Assembly: GCF_036711975.1 (NCBI RefSeq)
Contig: NC_091973.1
Coordinates: 6,882,001 to 6,946,000 of the forward strand
Direction: 5' to 3'
Source of the DNA: Onthophagus taurus
Taxonomy: Eukaryota > Arthropoda > Insecta > Coleoptera > Scarabaeidae
DNA: 64,000 nucleotides
Shown in pieces: positions 59,700 through 64,000 of the stretch. The first letter of the stretch is position 1, and every line of letters starts with the position of its first letter. The position numbers and the translations under genes were made by a program. The notes under the pieces are model-generated. The model was not told where the DNA came from and ran no database searches. It was given only the letters and a program-made list of their open reading frames with translations.

Positions 59700-60301
59700 A
59701 CATATATATATAAGTAACGTAATTTGGGAGAATTTACATTCTAAACACGACGCGCGTGTGGTCCACGTTCGTAGACGGTCGTACCGTATCGTGTTAGAGA
59801 GTAGGGTCCTCGTTCCTCGTTCGGGTCTTGCGGACGTATTCGGGGAGATCGGCGAGAACCACAGTGGTACGCGGGGTACCGTGGGGGGGCTTAACGGGGA
59901 GTTCGGCGCGTTCAGCGCGCTGCTGTTCGTAACACCGCCTCGACCGCCTCGACACTCGACAGTTTACCAGTCGGTTGCAGCACCACGCAGAAGGTAGAAG
60001 GCAAAATCGTTCGCGCACAGTCGCAACCGAACCTAGCAGGTTTCGCCAAAACAACAACGACACCCCGTCGTTGTTTTCGATAGTGATCACGTTTACGATA
60101 AGTTCCGTTCTTCTAACAGTCGGTGGTGCACCTGGTGGACCGAAACGGTAGTGTTACAACCGGCCGTCGTCACCGTCGAAACCACCGCCCCCGCCCGGAG
60201 ATGGAACCGTCCGGAGCCGTTTCCTCCCGTTCAACGGAGAACTTCGTGCGGTGGCGTACTCGTTCAGAAAGGGCAACCGTCAGTTCGTCTTCGCTTTGAG
60301 G
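59700..60301 (+). promoter_or_regulatory. GC-rich patched promoter / 5' untranslated region
   Basis: The stretch from about 59745 to the patched start codon is far richer in GC and CpG than anything else nearby. TATATATATAAG sits at about 59704-59715, a possible TATA element. Frames are open by composition only. Exact transcription start cannot be read from sequence. Confidence 0.5.
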
Positions 60302-62673
60302 ATGGCCGATTGCAGGGGCGCACCCGACAGAAGGCACACTTCCGACTTGTACACCAGGCCCGGATGGGCCGATGCCTCGGTCGCCCTCGCCGAATTGGAT
60401 CAGGTAAATAACAAATCCCTAAACTAAGTTTTTTTTTTCAAAATCGCACAAATTCGTTTCGTTTAGAACCCTAAAAAATAAAGCGACGAGTATAATCGCC
60501 CCCGGCGACGTTTCGTCCGCTCCGGGCCGTCCTCAGGCTCGATAGATAGATAGGTTTTTAGAAAGAACCGGCCCGATATGCTACATTATGCTAGCCTTGG
60601 TAATGGACCACCGGCGGCGCCTACGTGTGTGGTCCGCTGCTAGCTGAAGTTACCTGGTTCCCCTCCCGTCCCTCTTCACAACCGCCTTTCTCTACGGTCC
60701 TTCCATCCATAGGTCCTTTTGCCGGCGTTTACTACTCCGCTCCTTTACTACACCCACTCTTCTTCTACATTTTCGTTTCCGCAATCAAAACTTTTTTTTA
60801 TTTTTACTTCGATTTCATTTCTTTTTTCAACATACATTTAAATTAATAACAATTTAAAGACAATTCCGACAAAACCACTCAAATAAATGTAATAGTAATA
60901 ATTTTATATTAATTGCATTATTACATTTATTTTAATTATATCTACATTTAAAATATTAATTAAAACAAAATATCTATATATATATATATATATATATATT
61001 GTAGTAAATGTCGTATAGTATAGTAGTTGGTCCTTCTAGGAAGGACATCTCGAGAAATGTGGTGGGGTAGAATTGTCCGTATGTTGTGCGCTCTTAGCGT
61101 CTTGGGTGGCCTCTGTGACGTCACGGAAGCAACTTGGGTGGTCGCGGTCAGTGGCGGCTCGTCTCCACCGGGACGATGCGCACGGTGCTAGAGAGAGATG
61201 AAATAAAATAATGCGCCGGTCCCGGGGGTTGATGTCTCGCCTCCCCTTCGGGGTCTTAGCGGAGATTCTTTGCGGAGACCTTCTCGGAAACCTTCTCGGA
61301 AATTTTGTTATTCAGGGGTTTTTAAAAGCGGTCCGTTTCTTTGACCTTTTCGAGAAAATAATTTATTAAAAAAACTTTCTTAATTAATAATTTAAAAATA
61401 TATTTTCTTCTTCCTTAGGGTAGAGCAACAGGAGATCGAGGTGTACTTTGGTTGCGGAGTCGTTTACAAAAGCAATTATTATCATTGGGAAAATTTCTGG
61501 ATGCCCACGCGGGTAAAGTCCTCTTTGTGGGTTTGTTGATAATCGCAACATTTTGCGTTGGCCTAAAAAGTTCGACCTTCCACACGGAAATTGAACAACT
61601 TTGGGCGGAACCGAGGCCGCAAGAGGAAGCTCCCCAACAAGATATTTTATCAACGCACCAAATGCTTATTCAAACCGCCGTCGATCCCGATTCTAGTCTT
61701 TTGCATACGCACGGCCTCCTCGAGCATTTGGACATTTTGAAAAAAGCGAGCGAGGTCACTGTTACCCTTTTTGATATAACCTGGAAATTAAAAGACATTT
61801 GCCGATCTCCGGGTATTCCAAATTATGAACAATTTTCATACATACAACACACCTACGACAAACTTAATCCCTGCACCATAATCACCCCTTTAGATTGTTT
61901 TTGGGAAGGATCGAAATTATTAGGACCTGATTATCCCACTGCTTTGCCGTAAGTATTTTAATTCCTTAATTATAATTGAGACCAATCATTGTTCATGAAT
62001 GGTAGATAACGTGGAATAATTTACAATGCCGCATTATCAAAGGGGAGGAGACGTTAAACAAAGTTCAGATTCATTGACAAACAATGTCGATAGTGTGTTG
62101 TTGCGTCAACTTCTACTTGGGTGGGCGGCGCACGTTATTCTCATTAAGAATCAATACAAATAAACTAATTCACATATGAATTCCTTTCGCTACAGAAAAT
62201 ACAAGAAAAACATAAAATGGACGAATTTAAATCCAACCGATATAGTAAATTGGATGAAAGAAAATTTATCAAATTTCGATTACGAACTATTAGACGATTT
62301 ATTCCGCCGAGGAGGAATCACTACGGGTTACCAAGAAAAACCATGTCTAAATCCCAAAGATCCAGAATGTCCCAAAACCGCTCCAAATTTCAATTCAACA
62401 AAACCACTCGATATCGGTGCCGTTTTAACAAACGGGTGTCACGGTTTTCTGGCAAAATACATGCATTGGCCCGAAGAATTAATCGTCGGCGGCGTCACCA
62501 AAAATCGAACGGGACATATTCGTCACGCTAAAGCTCTGCAAAGTGTTTTGCAATTAATGGACAAATTTGAATTATACGAATATTATCAACTTCATTATAA
62601 AGTATATCACATTGGATGGACACATGAAAAAGCCGCGATGATTTTAAATGCGTGGGAAAAGAAATTTGGACAG
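60302..62673 (+). CDS. ptc: patched (Hedgehog receptor), first three coding exons, 3' incomplete
   Basis: Exons 60302-60403, 61419-61948 and 62196-62673 join in phase across GT-AG introns and give 370 residues; the protein of 1,200 or more residues continues past the window. Exon 1 encodes the cytoplasmic N-terminus with SDLYTRPGWADASVALAELD. Exon 2 adds LWLRSRLQKQLLSLG, the first membrane segment at about residues 66-83 (GKVLFVGLLIIATFCVGL) and the start of the large extracellular loop, ending near CTIITPLDCFWEGSKLLGP. Exon 3 continues that loop with KPCLNPKDPECP, NSTKPLD, HWPEELIVGG and GWTHEKAA, all patched signatures. Patched restrains Smoothened and binds Hedgehog through this loop. ATG 60302 has A at -3 and G at +4. 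The sterol-sensing domain and later membrane segments are not in this window. Confidence 0.96.
60505..60542 (-). ncRNA. hammerhead-like motif in patched intron 1 (weak)
   Basis: On the minus strand CTGAGGA at 60531-60537, then a GC-rich segment, then GAAACGTC, so the core words and the minimal ACGT stem III are present. Stems I and II are poor. It probably marks a Penelope-type terminal fragment. Confidence 0.25.
60975..60999. repeat. (TA)n microsatellite
   Basis: About thirteen TA units in patched intron 1. Confidence 0.95.
61103..61143 (+). promoter_or_regulatory. candidate Gli/Ci and CRE sites in patched intron 1
   Basis: TGGGTGGCC (61103-61111, one mismatch) and TGGGTGGTC (61135-61143, exact Gli/Ci consensus) flank the palindrome TGACGTCA (61116-61123, a CRE/ATF site). 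patched is a direct Ci/Gli target in flies and vertebrates. The sites lie in a GC-rich patch of an otherwise AT-rich intron. Confidence 0.5.
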
Positions 62674-62699
62674 GTAAATATTTTATTTTATTTATTTAT

Positions 62700-63100
62700 T
62701 TGAACAAGAGGACAAAATATTCTAATTTCTAAAAAAAATTTACTAAAAAATTTATTCTTTCTATATTAATGTGTTTTTAATTTTTTTGAAATACATTTTT
62801 AGTGCTATTATTGAAATCGGAACCCAACATTTTTGCATTTACGACGAAAACGGTGATTTTTATCAATATTATCTAACAGTAATAAAACTTACTAAACTAA
62901 ATTTACTATTAGAAACTGCAAAAATAAATGTAGGGTTATGATAGAATAAAAAAATTCTGAGCAAACAAACTTTAGGAACACCCTGTATATCGGAACTCAT
63001 AAATTGCGTAATGATTTTTCATCGCATTGATTTATACTGTACCAAATTTCAGCGCATTACTGGAAATAGTGTTTTAGATACTTAGTTTATTAAGTGTTTG
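62700..63100. other. patched intron 3, AT-rich
   Basis: No further patched exon is recognisable here. CACCCTGTATAT at 62988 looks like the end of a transposon related to those at 45931 and 63284. Confidence 0.4.
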
Positions 63101-63109
63101 GTCTGTATC

Positions 63110-63270
63110 TTTGAAATTTGAAGACTTTTACAAATTTTTTTGTATATTAAAAATAGTAGTGGTTCCAGTTGACTACCCTGAGGCACGCCAAAAGTCACTA
63201 TAAATGTCTATAGAGTCACTTGGGTGTGTTCAGACACGTAGGAACCAAACCAACGCACTTGACTGGAAAA
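63110..63270 (-). pseudogene. LINE reverse transcriptase fragment in patched intron 3
   Basis: The minus strand reads VTFGVPQGSQLEPLLFLIY, the conserved RT block before the catalytic YADD. The surrounding frames are broken. Confidence 0.6.
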
Positions 63271-64000
63271 AATACGCTGTTGTACAGGGTGGGCAAATTT
63301 GGGTGTTATTATAGGCTATCTCAGAAACTATAAGAGTTACAAAAAAAGTAGGTGCCATGTCCCGGTCTCTTTTTCCGAGACTAATCCAATCCCGTAAAGA
63401 CCAAATCTCTATCTTCTTTTGTTTTTAAGTTATAGCCAAAAAATTAAATTTTAGTGATTTCAAAAAATGCTCATATTTCGTTTATTTTTGAAATTAGAGA
63501 AATGGGGTTAATGCATTCTTAAGACACTTTTTTGAGTAGAATATACTGCCGTTGAAAAATTTTTAACATAGCTGATAATTTTTGAGATATAACATAAAGT
63601 TGTATTTTTTTAAATACAAACTATACTTTATTATGATGTTACTGAAAAGAGTATATTTTTAGCTTTCCAATGATGTATCGCACGCATGATGTTTCTGCGG
63701 AAAATAAGCGTTATTTTTCAATTTTTAAAATATTAAAGATTAAAATTAAAATTTTTAATTATAGTAGGCGAGGAAAACGCTAAATACTACTTAGTTACTA
63801 TAGCAACGTGAGTTTACTTGTCATTTCATTTGATTTCATGAATTTTGCGAAACGAGTTTCCCGTTTAAGAAGTTCTGCATTATCTTTAAATAAAACGATA
63901 AAATTAAATATAGAATACATTGGAGTCCGCTTTGAAGATGATACATAAGTCTTCATATCCCCATTCAAACGGTGTTTCAATGGAAAGTCCGCTCCCAGTT
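63271..64000. other. patched intron 3, possible transposon
   Basis: Begins near TACAGGGTGGGCAAATT, a transposon-like start. The rest is AT-rich with no coding signal and runs to the window edge. Confidence 0.35.

Noticed and set aside
59647..60090. Open frames on both strands in the GC-rich region before patched
   Set aside because: Base composition alone keeps them open; neither joins in phase to a patched exon and neither shows a known domain.

Overview
This window is AT-rich nuclear DNA from an insect; a beetle-like, repeat-rich genome is my guess, not something the sequence proves. The support is four intron-containing insect-type genes with GT-AG introns, insect-typical transposons (Penelope-like, CR1/jockey LINEs, Ty3/Gypsy, piggyBac-like) and large satellite blocks.

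Layout. 1-1.6 kb: 3' half of a Penelope-like element (reverse transcriptase plus GIY-YIG nuclease). 2.2-3.8 kb, plus strand: complete sorting nexin 17 gene in four coding exons (468 aa). 5.27-9.86 kb: decayed piggyBac-like element holding a satellite block. 11.2-16.0 kb, minus strand: a secreted, neuropeptide-precursor-like gene whose third intron holds a 3.4 kb TTAA-flanked element made mostly of a 190-bp satellite. 17.9-22.4 kb: a nearly full-length CR1/jockey-group LINE inside an older jockey relic. 23.7-43.1 kb: satellite blocks, inverted repeats and broken LINE and Gypsy copies. 45.2-54.1 kb, minus strand: UBE2H ubiquitin-conjugating enzyme, five exons (182 aa) spread over 8.9 kb by repeats in its introns. 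54.9-59.6 kb: more satellite, interrupted by a TTCTAGAA-rich element. 60.3 kb to the end, plus strand: first three coding exons of patched, the Hedgehog receptor, running out of the window.

The host genes look independent: endosome-to-surface recycling (SNX17), a secreted precursor, protein ubiquitination (UBE2H) and Hedgehog signalling (patched). They are not an operon or a pathway cluster. What ties the window together is its repeat fraction. A BamHI-site-containing satellite (about 172-bp submonomers, 344-bp dimers, 537-bp trimers) occurs in seven blocks in both orientations. A second, unrelated 190-bp satellite sits inside piggyBac-type ends.

Most interesting: (1) five small motifs with a hammerhead-ribozyme-like core next to Penelope-type or terminal-repeat sequence, all sharing one extra base before stem II; (2) two different satellites each lying inside TTAA-flanked ends; (3) an interspersed element packed with TTCTAGAA palindromes and a perfect three-unit heat-shock element; (4) a Gli/Ci consensus site, a near match and a CRE palindrome in patched intron 1. 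All calls come from reading and hand translation; no alignments were run.
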